DNA from: Bubalus kerabau
Lineage: Eukaryota > Chordata > Mammalia > Artiodactyla > Bovidae
NCBI RefSeq assembly: GCF_029407905.1
Contig: NC_073641.1
Coordinates: 22,427,001 to 22,491,000, forward strand
Direction of reading: 5' to 3'
Length of the DNA: 64,000 bases
Shown here: positions 1 through 11,045 of the stretch, one piece after another
Layout of the letters: each line of letters begins with the position of its first letter
Numbering within the stretch: the first letter of the stretch is position 1
Position numbers and translations under genes: made by a program
The notes under the pieces: generated by a model
What the model saw: only the letters and a program-made list of their open reading frames with translations
Told to the model about the DNA's origin: nothing
The model's database searches: none

Positions 1-408
1 GATCCACAGTCCCATCTGTTAGGAATCCACAGGCCTTCCCGTCACTTCACTGTCTGACCAGCGTTGCTTCACTGCCCCCAGTTTACTGCCGTTACTATGT
101 CCGTGACACTGCAGACCTCCTCTGTTTCCCCACCCTTCAGAGCTCTCCTGCCTTAGACCAGTTAAGAAATACCTTTCCAAGGTTCGTGACTATCTCTTTG
201 AGAGCAGGTTCCCACACCAGCGCGTCTGGGTCCCTAGAGTTGTCCTCCTTTCCCCCACAGGTTCTCACTTCCTCTGTGCAAATGTCACCAGGTAGGCATC
301 TCTCTAGACCTGATCCTGACGGTGGGCCAGGTTCAAGTCATTTTCCCCATGGCCTGTTGGTACTATGCACTTTAAGAAATGTGCATAAGCACCTATTTGA
401 AGTTTCCT

Positions 409-1311
409 AAGGCTGTATATTGTCACCCTGCTTATTTAACTTATATGCAGAGTACATCATGAGAAACACTGGGCTGGATGAAGCACAAGCTGGAATCAAG
501 ATTGCTGGGAGAAATATCAATAACCTCAGATATGCAGATGACACCACCCTTATGGCAGAAAGTGAAGAAGAACTAAAGAGCATCTTGATGAAAGTAAAAG
601 AGGAGAGTGAAGAAGTTGGCTTAAAGCTCAACATTCAGAAAATGAAGATCATGGCATCCAGTCCCATCACTTCATGGCAAATAGATGGGGAAACAGTGGA
701 AACAGTGTCAGACTTTATTTTTCTGGGCTCTAAAATCACTGCAGATGGTGATTGTAGCCATGAAATTAAAAGATGTTTACTCCTTGGAAGGAAAGTTATG
801 ACCAACCTAGATAGCATTTTCAAAAGCAGAGACATTACTTTGGCAACAAATGTTCGTCTAGTCAAGGCTATGGTTTTTCCAGTGGTCATATATAGATGTG
901 AGAGTTGGACTATAAAGACAGCTGAGTGCCGAAGAATTGATGCTTTTGAAATGTGGTGTTGGAGAAGACTCTTGGGAGTCCCTTGGACTGCAAGGAGATC
1001 CTACCAGTCCATCCTAAAGGAGTTCAGTCCTGGGTGTTCATTGGAAGGACTGATGTTGAAGCTGAAACTCTAATACTTTGGCCACCTGATGCAAAGAGCT
1101 GACTCATTTGAAAAGACCCTGATGCTGGGAAAGATTGAAGGCAGGAGAAGAAGAGGACGGCAGAGGATGAGATGGTTGGATGGCATCACCGACTCAATGG
1201 ACATGGGTTTGGGTGGACTCCAGGAGTTGGTGATGGACAAGGAGGTCTGGCGTGCTGCAGTTCATAGGGTTGCAAAGAGTCGGACATGACTGAGTGACCG
1301 AACTGAACTGA
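409..1311 (+). mobile_element. BovB (RTE-clade LINE), 5'-truncated copy with the C-terminal half of ORF2
   Basis: The insertion begins at the GCILSPCLFNLY region of the reverse transcriptase and runs to the typical BovB 3' end with ACTGAACTGA-type repeats near 1300-1311. The RT catalytic motif YADDT is intact. No clear TSD was found. Confidence 0.92.
420..1073 (+). pseudogene. BovB reverse-transcriptase fragment
   Basis: An open frame of 217 codons carries FNLYAEYIM, then YADDTTLMAESEEEL (RT catalytic core, residues about 38-52), then the C-terminal domain with RYADD-distal motifs ITSWQIDGETVETVSDFIFLG and a WCWRRLL signature. A stop at 1071-1073 interrupts it before YFGHLM; the frame resumes at about 1089-1289 with GRRRRGRQRMRWLDGITDSM. 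The N-terminal endonuclease and first half of RT are missing, so it cannot be functional. It lies antisense to the RAB3 gene. Confidence 0.88.
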
Positions 1312-1799
1312 AATATTCCATGCCATTCAACTCTACAAAATTCATTGTAATGATTAGGAAGCTGGATGGCCCAGCACACACAATCTACCAGTGATTCATT
1401 TCCAGCTCCTTGAAAATACCCTTTTAAATTTGTATAACTATCCTTCCAACTATCTGTCATGGGTCCATTCCTGACAAATCAACAAGTTCATTTTTTGTAG
1501 TTGTTGACGTCACAGAATTCTGAGTAAAAGAGCACCCTCCTGGTTTTGTCATGTAAAGACTTGGACCTGATATTCCAGTCATTCGGATATTAAGTGCCAG
1601 AGTGAGACCTGGATGTGGTCAGTCTGCCTTTGTGACCCTGCTGTTAGCGCCGGCTTGTCCTCTTCCTTGTGAGCCTGACATTTATGAGTGTTCGGCTCTG
1701 GGCTGCCTATATTCAAAACTAGGAAGAACAGAATGAGACCTTATCATAATGGTTGAGCAGAGACAGAATGAATGTGGCTAAGAAATGACTGTTGATGAA

Positions 1800-2100
1800 A
1801 TGCATGAGCCCTCAAAGATGACCTTGTGTTCTCAATCCTGTCTGCCTGGGAGAATGACGATATTGTTAATTGAGCAAGAGACGATAGGAACTGCAGTAGG
1901 CTTGGTGGGGGGAGGGTGATTAATTCAGTTTTTGACATGCTGAATTAGAGTCTCCTGGGTCATCTGAGTGGAAATGCCCAGAGTCAGTCAGATCCAGGGA
2001 ACTTGGAGGAGAGATCTAAACTCAAGATATACATTTGGAAGTCATTCACGTAGATGTGATAGATGAGGCCAAGAGTATGAATAATTTCAATTCACTACCT
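1800..2100 (-). mobile_element. L2 LINE fragment, antisense
   Basis: The stretch has weak but ordered similarity to the reverse complement of L2, including a 'ttttgacatg' block and a 'ggaagtcat' block followed by 'agatg'. It is old and diverged; edges are approximate. Confidence 0.45.
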
Positions 2101-2687
2101 TGACATTCAGCTTGGGTATGAGAGGCAGAGATGTGGGCAAGCAAGTTAGTGTTCTCTGCATGTCTCATTTAATAATGAGGCTCTCTCCTTATGACTCACT
2201 CCTACTTATTCATGATAAATAAGACAAGAAAGGCAAGGCCATCTGAAATTACTAGGTAGTATCAAAACCCATTGTAGCCTTTATCCAAGTTTTAAAGTCA
2301 GGTACCACGGACTAATTGAGATTCCCACCTTTGCCCTGCTTGTACTCACTTTCTTATTGGAAATGACTCTAAGTAAGTAGAAGTGGAAGAAATAACCAGT
2401 TCTCAGAAAACCATCAAATGTCTGTTCTCCTTTACCTACTCTTTAGTGAGTCTAGGATTTGCAATTTGTAAAACTAGTTAGATGAAGAGGGTGAGATCCA
2501 GAAGGTCCTACCTCTTGCTGAGATGTAGCCAAAAATTCACTATAGGATTCTCTACAGTCCTCAGAGAAAAATTTGTTAACTTAGCTGGTGAAGGATGCTA
2601 CTTTTACTAAGTTTTCATACACAATCTATGAGATTTATATAGCTAATAGCTCCTAGAGCACTGTCTTGCTATTCACATAGTTCATAC

Positions 2688-3183
2688 TGTTGCACTGTCC
2701 CCTGAACCCAGGGTAGGCAAGGCATGAGCTAAGAGGCTGGACAGAGACTCGAGGAGCCCTAGAAACTGCAGACATGTTTATTCTCCCTGGCTGGCATGGT
2801 GGCCATAACACAGCCTTGCTCCTGGCTGACATAGCAGCTGACGCAGCAGGCACAACATAACCATGATGTAGCCCTAACATAATCTCATACAACATAACCA
2901 CGATGCTGCTCTAGTGTAGAGCCCCAACTCAGCAGCAGCCAGGGCTTAAATGGTGAAGCTCATACAGGCGTACCACACACCAGCACCAGGGCTTTTCCAG
3001 GTGAAGTTTATATAACAAAAGTAGCCCATGTCCAGATGAATACCTCGAGACATGCATGCACAGCTCTATAAGTGATCTCAGATGTTACATAATCATTATT
3101 TACAAAACATGGGGCAAGAGTGAGATGCTGTGGGGTGAGAGAGCCTGATCACACCATCTTGGCTAATTTTCCCTTTCCCTACA
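2688..3183 (-). mobile_element. Solo LTR of an endogenous retrovirus-like element
   Basis: On the minus strand it starts TGTAGGGAAAGGGAAAA and ends ACAGTGCAACA, giving TG...CA ends. A TATAAA-like box lies near 3003-3012 and an AATAAA polyadenylation signal near 2776-2781, in the order expected for U3-R-U5. No internal retroviral genes were seen on either side, so this is a solo LTR. I could not make out a convincing short TSD, and I do not recognise the family. Confidence 0.55.
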
Positions 3184-3289
3184 AGCATAAACAGTAAAAC
3201 TCTGAAATGAAGAAAAGTACTAGACTGGATTAGTCTAAAAATGTAGAGTTCTAATTTGCATTATGGTATAATTACCAAAAAATTCATTT

Positions 3290-3720
3290 ATTCACCAAGC
3301 ATCAGCTGAGCATTTGTGTGTGCCAGTTTTAAATAATATTTAGGGTTGGCAAATAGAGCCAAAGGAATTATACATAAAACATAGTCCTCCTCAAGAAATC
3401 CCCAGTCTTATGGGAGCAGAGATACACAAAAACATTTATAAGTAAATGTGCTAAAATGCTATACTGTAATAGGAATTGTTTTGGACACACAGACAAATTA
3501 TTTCTGACTGTGGGGTTTGGGAAGGTTTCTATGAAAAAGTGACATTCGAGATGGGTTTTGAGGCTCAAAGAAGATTTTTGAGGTGGTGGAGGCAGGGCTG
3601 GACAGTCTAGAACAAAGGAATACCCCTGGCACGCACACACACACAAACTCTGGGCAGCTATTTGAAGAAAAAAGTAAGGAATTCTGGTGCGGGGCATAGA
3701 GGGAGTTGCAGAAAGGATTG
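3290..3720 (-). mobile_element. L2 LINE fragment, antisense
   Basis: The order of blocks (target of a 'ccagtcttatgggagcagag' type, then 'gaaggtttctatgaaaaagtgac', then 'gagatgggttttgagg') follows the reverse complement of the L2 3' region. Diverged, ancient copy. Confidence 0.5.
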
Positions 3721-3761
3721 AAGGAGGAAACTAAGAAGGTCGATTAAAATCAGCTAGAGCA

Positions 3762-3928
3762 TGACTGAGTGACTTCCCTTTCACTTTTCACTTTCATGCA
3801 TTGGAGAAGGAAATGGCAACCCACTCCAGTGTTCTTGCCTGGAGAATCCCAGGGATGGGGGAGCCTGGTGGGCTGCCGTCTATGGGGTCGCACAGAGTCA
3901 GACACGGCTGAAGCGACTTAGCAGCGGC
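3762..3928 (+). mobile_element. Bov-A2 SINE, 5'-truncated
   Basis: It contains the end of the first Bov-A unit (CTTTCACTTTTCACTTTCATG linker) and a full second unit ending near GAAGCGACTTAGCAGC. A weak 6-bp TSD (agagca, 3756-3761 and 3929-3934) fits the edges. It forms an inverted pair with the Bov-A2 at 4209. Confidence 0.9.
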
Positions 3929-4208
3929 AGAGCAGGACTGGTTTTTCTCCTGATGGCAGCAATAGTATGCCAGTGAAGGACAAGGGCCGTGTCAAAGGCT
4001 CCAGTGAGAAGTGATGAGGTTGAGGCTTAAAAAGAGCAGAAGGGGTGAGAATTTTCTGAGGCAGAACTACTAAGATTCAACCCACAAAATGGACGTTGAT
4101 TCTCCCATTTCTCTCTTGGAGGCCTGTGTAGCCTGACTGAGAGCCCCAGCAATGTGCCATGTTCTTCCTTCTCCTCTTCCAGGGCACACAGCTGAGTTCA
4201 CTGCCTAG

Positions 4209-4486
4209 CTGCTGCTACTGCTGCTAAGTCACTTCAGTTGTGTCCGACTCTGCGCGACCCCATAGACAGCAGCCCACCAGGCTCCCCCGTCCCTGGGATT
4301 CTCCAGGCAAGAACACTGGAGTGGGTTGCCATTTCCTTCTCCAATGCATGCAAGAGAAAAGTGAAAGTGAAGTCGCTCAGTCGTGTCCGACTCTTAGCGA
4401 CCCCATGGATTGCAGCCCACCAGGCTCCTCTATCCATGGGATTTTCCAGGCTAGAGTACTGGAGTGGGGTGCCATTGCCTTCTCCG
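4209..4486 (-). mobile_element. Bov-A2 SINE, complete
   Basis: Two Bov-A units are joined by the linker (reverse of TTTCACTTTTCACTTTCATG), with a degenerate (AGC)n tail at 4209-4225. It is bounded by a perfect 11-bp TSD tcactgcctag at 4198-4208 and 4487-4497. Frames of up to 172 codons across it are artefacts. Confidence 0.95.
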
Positions 4487-4499
4487 TCACTGCCTAGAC

Positions 4500-5890
4500 C
4501 TTCTGCAATTAGTTGGGGGTAAATATCTGCACAGTGCAGTGTGGGCAGAGGTGATGCACATCCCACTTCCAGGTCTGTGCATTCTGTCTCTTCTCCATCT
4601 GCAGTAACCTTCCAGGCAAGCTGTTGAAGATGCCACATCACAGGATGGAAGGAGGCTGGCCCTGAGCAGTGCTTGGAGCAGGACTTCCCCACCACCCCAC
4701 CCCTGCGGGGCTGCAGCGGACGGTGACCCACACTGGGCTGGGGAGCAAGCAATCCAGTCTTACTGTGGCAAGGCGTTAAGATTTTGTGGTTTATCTCTTT
4801 CAGCGGGTAGTGCTACTACGTTGAGGAACACAGAGGAAAGAAAGGGGGAATGGTGTAAGGTAGAATATTGAGAGGAACACAGTGGCCCTAATTTCACCTT
4901 AGTTGAATGTGAGAAGTTCAGGGGCACCCAGGTGTTCAAGATCAGGAGAAGAATGGTTTTCAAGCTTAAGCAAGAGGCTCAGGTTAGCCTTCTTAAATAT
5001 GGAAATCACTGGCATATAGATATTCTTAGAAATCTAAGAAGTATAAAGGAGCAGTCTTGATGCATATAGTTTGAGAAGCGTAAGGAGAACTCTGGGGGCA
5101 ACACCAGTATTAAGGTGTGGAAAAGAGCAGAGGGCTCATCAGAAGAGTCTGGGAAAAGAGTGGTGGGGTGGAGAGAGAAAGGAAGAGGCATTTTTTGTTT
5201 ATTTCCTGCACTATAGCTTATTAGGTTTCAAAAAAAAAAAAATCCTCTAAGGGTCAAACTGGTGCCTGACTGGTTGCATATGACTTATAAATACATTTTG
5301 TTTGGTTCATAAAATGTTTTTCAAAATTTAAGTGTATTACCAACATTTAAAAATGCTGACAATTGACACAAAACTTCAGATGAGGGGATTCTTAGGAAAA
5401 CTGAGGTGTGGCAGCTCTGAACCACCTGCCTATGTGACCCCGATTCTGGGGAGGTGAGAAGTCTGCCGTCTTGCGGGGGGTGGGGGGGTCCTTTCAGTTC
5501 CCATCACCTGTCAGCCTTCACAGGATTTTGCTCTGCAAACAATGCTCTAAGTTAGATGGGGAAGAGAGAGTCAAGCCTCAAGGGCTGTTGTGATTCCCCT
5601 GCACCAGACAGGAGGGGTCTTCTGCCTGGGCAGCACCTGCAACAGGTAAGAGCACAGGTGGGCTTGCTTTGGCCCTGAGGTTTCATAAAGGAGCACAGAC
5701 ATGTAGCAGAAGCTCCAGGGCCTGGCATTTGGCACTTATCTGTGACCTTAGCCACGGGTATTTTCAGAAGGGCAGTGGAAACCTAAAGCCGAGAGGAGTG
5801 AATGAAGATAGGACAGGACGGTGGGCCAGGGTGAACCTCACCACGCTTCCTGTTTCTCCTTCTGCCCCTTTAATTTGCAATACTGTAGCC
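4500..5890. other. Intronic stretch without a recognised element
   Basis: Purine-rich sequence with short A and G runs (A12 near 5230-5242; G-rich run at 5477-5489). No repeat family, splice-bounded exon or RNA gene was recognised. Confidence 0.4.
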
Positions 5891-5899
5891 AGAGGGAAT

Positions 5900-6445
5900 C
5901 TTTAACTATGTCAGCTAGTGTCATTCCTCTATTTGAAACCTTCCCCTGAGCTTCTGAGTTTACCCAGAGTCCAGGCCCGCAGTGCACCCCCAAGTCCCTG
6001 CGGGCCTGGTCCCCTTGACCTCCCATCCTGTTCCAGTCCCCTCCCCACGCTGCTCCAGCCACCATCTTCTGAGTCACTCCCGACTTGCACTAAGGACACA
6101 CCCACCCTGGCCCTGGTCCTTCACCGGGCGTGCCCTCTGTTTCGAATGCCGATTTTCCACATGGCTTACTCCTTCACTGCCTTCAGATCTTAGCTCAGTG
6201 TCCCCCATTACTGATGGCTCCATAAAGGATCATCTCCACTCCTGCCCTAGTACTCTCTGCCCCATTCCTGCATATTTTTCCCCTAAGGCGTTTGTACACA
6301 TCTATTTATAACTTGTTTCCTTCATTAGGATGTGATCTGCCTTCCCTCCGTTAAAGGGCAGGAGATTATTTTCTGTTTCCTTGCCCACCACTCTCTCTCT
6401 AGCGCTAAGGGCAGTGCCTTACATGCAATAGGTGCTCAGCACATA
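5900..6445 (+). mobile_element. L2 LINE, 3' region
   Basis: The order of motifs follows the L2 3' untranslated region: 'atttgaaaccttcccctgagc', then 'cttcactgccttcagat', then 'ggcagtgccttacatgcaataggtgctcag'. This explains the open frames of 79-109 codons on both strands. Confidence 0.6.
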
Positions 6446-6755
6446 GCTGCTGGATGACACTGAGCCACAGCCTTCAGTCCATGTGTGGGGGCTGAGGTGT
6501 AGAGGATGGAAAGAGACACAGAAGGTGGGGGACATCAGCACTGCAGCTGAATCCTGGGAGAGATGGGGGCAGACAGAACTGGGAGCCTCACTGGAGGGAC
6601 TGGCCTTAAAAACAGAATTTTCTCTCTTATGTAGGCATGATGGAAGCAAGAATAGGTCCTGATACATGGCTAGGAAGGAAGAGAAACTGACATGTCCAAT
6701 TATCATTCATCATAAATTCACTCATTCATTTATTGCACCCCTTCTATGTTTGGGG

Positions 6756-6975
6756 GCTTCATTGGCGGCTGAGATGGTAAAGAATCTGCCTGAAATGCAG
6801 GAGATCTGGGTTTGATCCCTGGGTTGGGAAGATCCCCTGGAGGAGGGCATGGCACCCTACTCCTGTATTCTTGCCTGGAGAATCCCTATGGACAGAAGAG
6901 CCTGGTAGGTTACAGTCCACGGGGTCACAAAGAGTCAGACACAATTGAGTCTGACTCACACACCCACACACACAG
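6756..6975 (+). mobile_element. Bov-tA SINE, complete
   Basis: A tRNA(Glu)-related head (GGTTTGATCCCTGGGTTGGG) is followed by a Bov-A unit and a CA-rich tail. A 9-bp TSD tgtttgggg flanks it at 6747-6755 and 6976-6984. Confidence 0.93.
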
Positions 6976-7757
6976 TGTTTGGGGTACTATCTTAGGGACT
7001 AGGGGAGCAGAGATGATGCCCTCTATTTTCTCTGTGAGGTAGAAGCAGGGTCAGTAGCTGAGAATGAGGAAAAGGAAGAGAGAGAGGGATTTTGAGGAAA
7101 ATAAAAGGCTTTGGAACAGCTGCTTCAGGCACTGTAAATAGAAAGTATTTAGGACACGTGAAAGGATTGCTGAGTAGTATGGAGGGCCCAGCTGAGGTTG
7201 TCCTGGTGCCAACTGGCACAGGTATCTGATTTCTCCAGCATCATTTGCAGCCTGGGAACAGAAGCGGAGAAAAGCAGATGGTTGGAATAAATTGGTCCTG
7301 GGGATTGCTAGGAGGGGGTGTCGTGGGAGGACTGGAGAGTGGGGGAATCAGCCAGTCAGTCTGTAGCCCTGACTTCCCACTGTCACCCCGGGGGCTGCTC
7401 ACCTGATTTGGAAGAATGGCACTGATTGACAGCTGTGCCCTCTCCCCCCAGGAGTCAGCACTGGCCTCAATCAAGTGTACCCAGCATGGATTACTCCACA
7501 AACTGAGTAACAAAATCGCTGATAAATATTCCTGGGGGCTCTTCTCTCATCCCTCCCCATGACTTATCCAAAAGGGGTACCTATCTGGCTTCCATTCTAT
7601 GATGCTTTGACAGACACTTCTGGCCTACTCTGGTTAGTCCTCACTTATTCAGCTTCTGAAATAGGCAGCTTCAGTCTTTTGAGGCAGGATGACTCTCATC
7701 TGATTCCAAGTCCACTTAGGAGAGTCCCCTATGTGAGTTCCCAAGGTTATGCTTCTA

Positions 7758-7837
7758 TTGGGTTGGCCAAAAGTGCGTTCGGATTTTTCCATAAGACCTT
7801 ACAGAAAAACCTGAACGAACTTTTTTGGCCAACACAA
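7758..7837. mobile_element. Palindromic mariner-type MITE (ruminant), possible microRNA hairpin
   Basis: The element opens TTGGGTTGGCCAAAA and closes TTTTTTGGCCAACACAA, so nearly the whole 80 bp folds on itself; it sits at a TA on the left. The 3' arm near 7805-7828 contains AAACCTGAACGAACTTTTTT, which closely resembles mature ruminant miR-2285-type sequences. The 5' arm has AAAGTGCGTTCGGATTTTT, resembling miR-2284. Expression is not shown by sequence alone. Confidence 0.75.
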
Positions 7838-9328
7838 GACTCCAACATCTTCCTGAATACAAGCCTCCATGTGCTGTAATTGTGGCCACTAATTAGCACT
7901 AGTATGTGCTCTATTCTGGGCCACACCTATAGCTAGCTAGTCTCCTGGTCCCAGGCTCACCTTGCCTTCACCTCTCCACTTTGACTGTTTACAAAATTCC
8001 GTTCACCCTGAGGAGGATGGTGCATCCCACTGTTGGCCTGTCCCTCTTAGGACTTTATCTGAAATCTTTATGATGACGCACTTTCCCAGATGCACAGTAT
8101 GAATCTGCTGCTCTCTCGGGAGGACCTCTTTGTGTAACTTCCGGAAGTCAGGTGCAAAGCATCCAGTGCTTTCTTCTGCTGGCTGCGCCTCCTTCCTACC
8201 TGGGTCTTGACACTCTCACTCTTGGCTTCATGGTCATGTGAATGCATCATCATTTTACTGTCATTTAAAAATATTTTACTTCTTTACTGTCTTTTTATGG
8301 CTTTCTATATGCTATTAACTATGACTTCTTTGCCTTATTTGTAAAGTTTGAGCAACTTAGGATTTTTGAGCTGTGAATTCTGAAAATCAGGGGAATGCAA
8401 ATTTAGATCATTATGTTGGAAGTGAGCCATCCAGATTACTTAGAAATTTCTGGAGTCCTTGGAATGAGTTGGAGTGCGCCTTCATGGGATGCCAGGAAAC
8501 GAGATAAAACCAAAAGACAAATGCCATGAGCTTGCCTTGTTGCTGTCTTTGTTTTCATGACCATGAAAGGATGAATGGATCCTGGAGAACATTCTGGAGG
8601 GACTTGGCTAGAATTGTCCACCCCTGCCCCTAGTGGTTAAAGAAAGCTACTGCATCACCATGGTGCTTTAGTCCCTTCTTGTGGGCCTTTATTAATAAAT
8701 AGAAATCTCAGCGTTGATTGTCTGCTTTTCTATTCTAATGCAGAGGCCAACTTAGAGAACGATAATCTTTCAAGTGTTCTCTCTACCCTGATCACCACCC
8801 AAGCTTCTCCCTGTGACTCTAGTTTACACACCACAATCAAATCTTATTCTTGAAGCACTACTTTGAATCTGTCAACCCTTTTGTTTAAAAACCGTCACTA
8901 ATTCCCTTTTGTTAAATAAAAACTGTGAGTTTTCCTGATCATGTCATTCAAAGCTGCACTTACCAAACCTCAGCTCACATCATGCTTACTAACGTTCTGT
9001 TACCCAACGTGGTCAACATGGCCAAACCTAGAATCATTGTGAGGGAACCATGTCAGGGTGTGAATTCCAGGAGGTGCTGTTTATTAGGTGTTACCAAAGT
9101 CCATCACATATCTCTGCTATTTAAGTAGTATTCCATGATTGCTAGTTTCATATTACAAATTTGAGTTTCTTAAAGCTTCGCTTTTCTCTTGATGCTAACA
9201 AATAAGATTTTAGTGATTAGCCTTGAGAGCCCAATTCCTCCATTAACATCTTCTAGTAAAAAGAATCTCAGGAAAAAGAGATGCTTCCATTTCCCTTGCC
9301 GACACAGATATTTAGACACATTTACATA
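7838..9328. other. Intronic stretch, mostly unrecognised
   Basis: Mixed-composition intron. A part near 8780-8900 looks like diverged L2, but nothing else could be assigned. Open frames are short and have no family resemblance. Confidence 0.4.
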
Positions 9329-9464
9329 ACGTAGGCTTTTGTGTGTTTGAGCATACATGTGTGTGTGTCTTTCAGAATCCAATCTATTCCCAAACCTTAA
9401 CCACCTCATATTAATTTTATATAAATGACATAAAGGTCAAAAAATTATTATGGTTAATCATAAC
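9329..9464 (+). repeat. 136-bp direct repeat, copy 1
   Basis: The segment is repeated at 10910-11045 with one difference (c at the position where copy 2 has t in 'ccaaac(c/t)ttaacc'). It contains a short TG run and the motif aaggtcaaaaaattatt. The offset is 1581 bp throughout, so no indel separates the copies. Confidence 0.97.
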
Positions 9465-9488
9465 TATCTTGCTTAATAAAAAAGAATT

Positions 9489-9794
9489 TGTTCAAAAACA
9501 AACTTTCGGTTTCCAAAGGCGAAACCAAAGGGGAAAGTTGGGGAGGAGGGATAAATTAGGAGTTGGGATTAACATACACACAATACTACATATAGAATAG
9601 ATAATCAACAAGGACCTAATGTATAATGCAGGGAACTCTATACAGAATTCTGTTACAACCTTTATGGGAAAAGAATCTGCAAAAGAATGGGTATATGTGT
9701 GTGAATAACTGGGTCACTTTGCTGTACACCTGAAACTAATACAGTATTGTACATCAATTATACTCCAATATATAATAAAAATTAAATTAAAAAA
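9489..9794 (+). mobile_element. L1 LINE 3' end, severely 5'-truncated
   Basis: It carries the bovine L1 3' UTR motif order: 'taaattaggagttgggatta', 'acaaggacctaatgtat', 'gctgtacacctgaaactaat', 'tcaattatactccaatat', then a poly(A). An 11-bp TSD aaaaaagaatt (9478-9488; 9795-9805) partly overlaps the tail. Confidence 0.85.
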
Positions 9795-10064
9795 AAAAAA
9801 GAATTCTGAACTTGAGAACAGCCACAAGAGTATCAGTCTTGAACTCTGGCTTACTGTGGAGACTTCTGTAACTACACCATTCTTTTCTGATTTCTGCTAC
9901 TTGAAAACCTGTCCTTGAAAATGTTATTTATAAAAATAATTACTGAGGACACCTGGACTCCAGAGATGGTCACTAGATCTTGACAATTTTAACTTTTAAC
10001 TTCTGAAATGCTGACTGTCTAATTGTTTCCTTGTCTATAAAGTTGTTGCTAAATGTTTTTTAAA

Positions 10065-10284
10065 GGGGCTTCCTTGGTGGCTCAGATGGTACAGAATCTG
10101 CCTGGAATGGAGGAGACCCAGGTTTGATCCCTGGGTTGGGAAGATCCCCCAGAGAAGGGAATGGCAACCTACTCCAGTATTTTTGCCTGGAGAATTTCAT
10201 GGACAGAGGAGCCTGGTGAGCTACAGTCCATGGGATCACAAAGAGTCAGACACAACTGAGCAACTAACACACACACACACACAT
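10065..10284 (+). mobile_element. Bov-tA SINE, complete
   Basis: A tRNA-related head (GGCTTCCTTGGTGGCTCAGA) is followed by a Bov-A unit and an (AC)n tail. The TSD is aatgttttttaaa at 10052-10064 and aatgtttttaaa at 10285-10296, differing by one T. Confidence 0.94.
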
Positions 10285-10909
10285 AATGTTTTTAAAAGAT
10301 ATAAATATTTGTATATTTTTTAGCAACCAAAAGAAGGAGCTTTTTGCATTTTCACTTCTCCTTACATTTATTAAAGAATAATAAGCCTACGATTCTGACA
10401 GATTATGTAATAAAACCAAGAGTTTTGAGAAATTTATCTCATTTAAATCACTAGCATTTAGTTAAATATTTATTTCTCCCTTGACAGATTGGAATCTCTT
10501 TTAAAGCAGGACCAATTACATATGTATATCTACACTTATATAAATTATTAAATATATATTCATACTTCAACATAATTACTTAGCCAGTATCTAACATTAT
10601 GCTTTTTTCCAAAAAACAAGTGCTGAGTGATTTTTTTTAGTAGCTTACCCATGATCTTGGTCCTTATGAAGACATGTGCACGTTGCCTAATTGTTCCTGT
10701 TAAAGCAGGAGCTGTTCATACCAAACTTGGAAGTCTGGCCCCTATATGGTCAGATCCTATAATAGTGAAACATTTTCATTGCTATAGAGGCCAGATGACA
10801 TATGCAGCAAAACATTTTTAGTGTTTTATAAAGCACTTAGAGTATTTATTAAATATTTAGGGTCATTCTTCTTTAATTAAAAATGTGGATGTATTCATTA
10901 TCCTGAGAC

Positions 10910-11045
10910 ACGTAGGCTTTTGTGTGTTTGAGCATACATGTGTGTGTGTCTTTCAGAATCCAATCTATTCCCAAACTTTAACCACCTCATATTAATTTTA
11001 TATAAATGACATAAAGGTCAAAAAATTATTATGGTTAATCATAAC
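10910..11045 (+). repeat. 136-bp direct repeat, copy 2
   Basis: Second copy of 9329-9464, about 99% identical. The flanks on both sides are unrelated between copies (ataac/gagac before; tatctt/aaatat after). Confidence 0.97.

Noticed and set aside
420..1073. Long open frame with a reverse-transcriptase motif as a possible cellular gene or retron
   Set aside because: It is BovB LINE ORF2, 5'-truncated and ending in the BovB 3' tail.
4234..4752. 172-codon frame on the minus strand
   Set aside because: More than half is Bov-A2 SINE; such frames recur in every Bov-A2 copy in the window.
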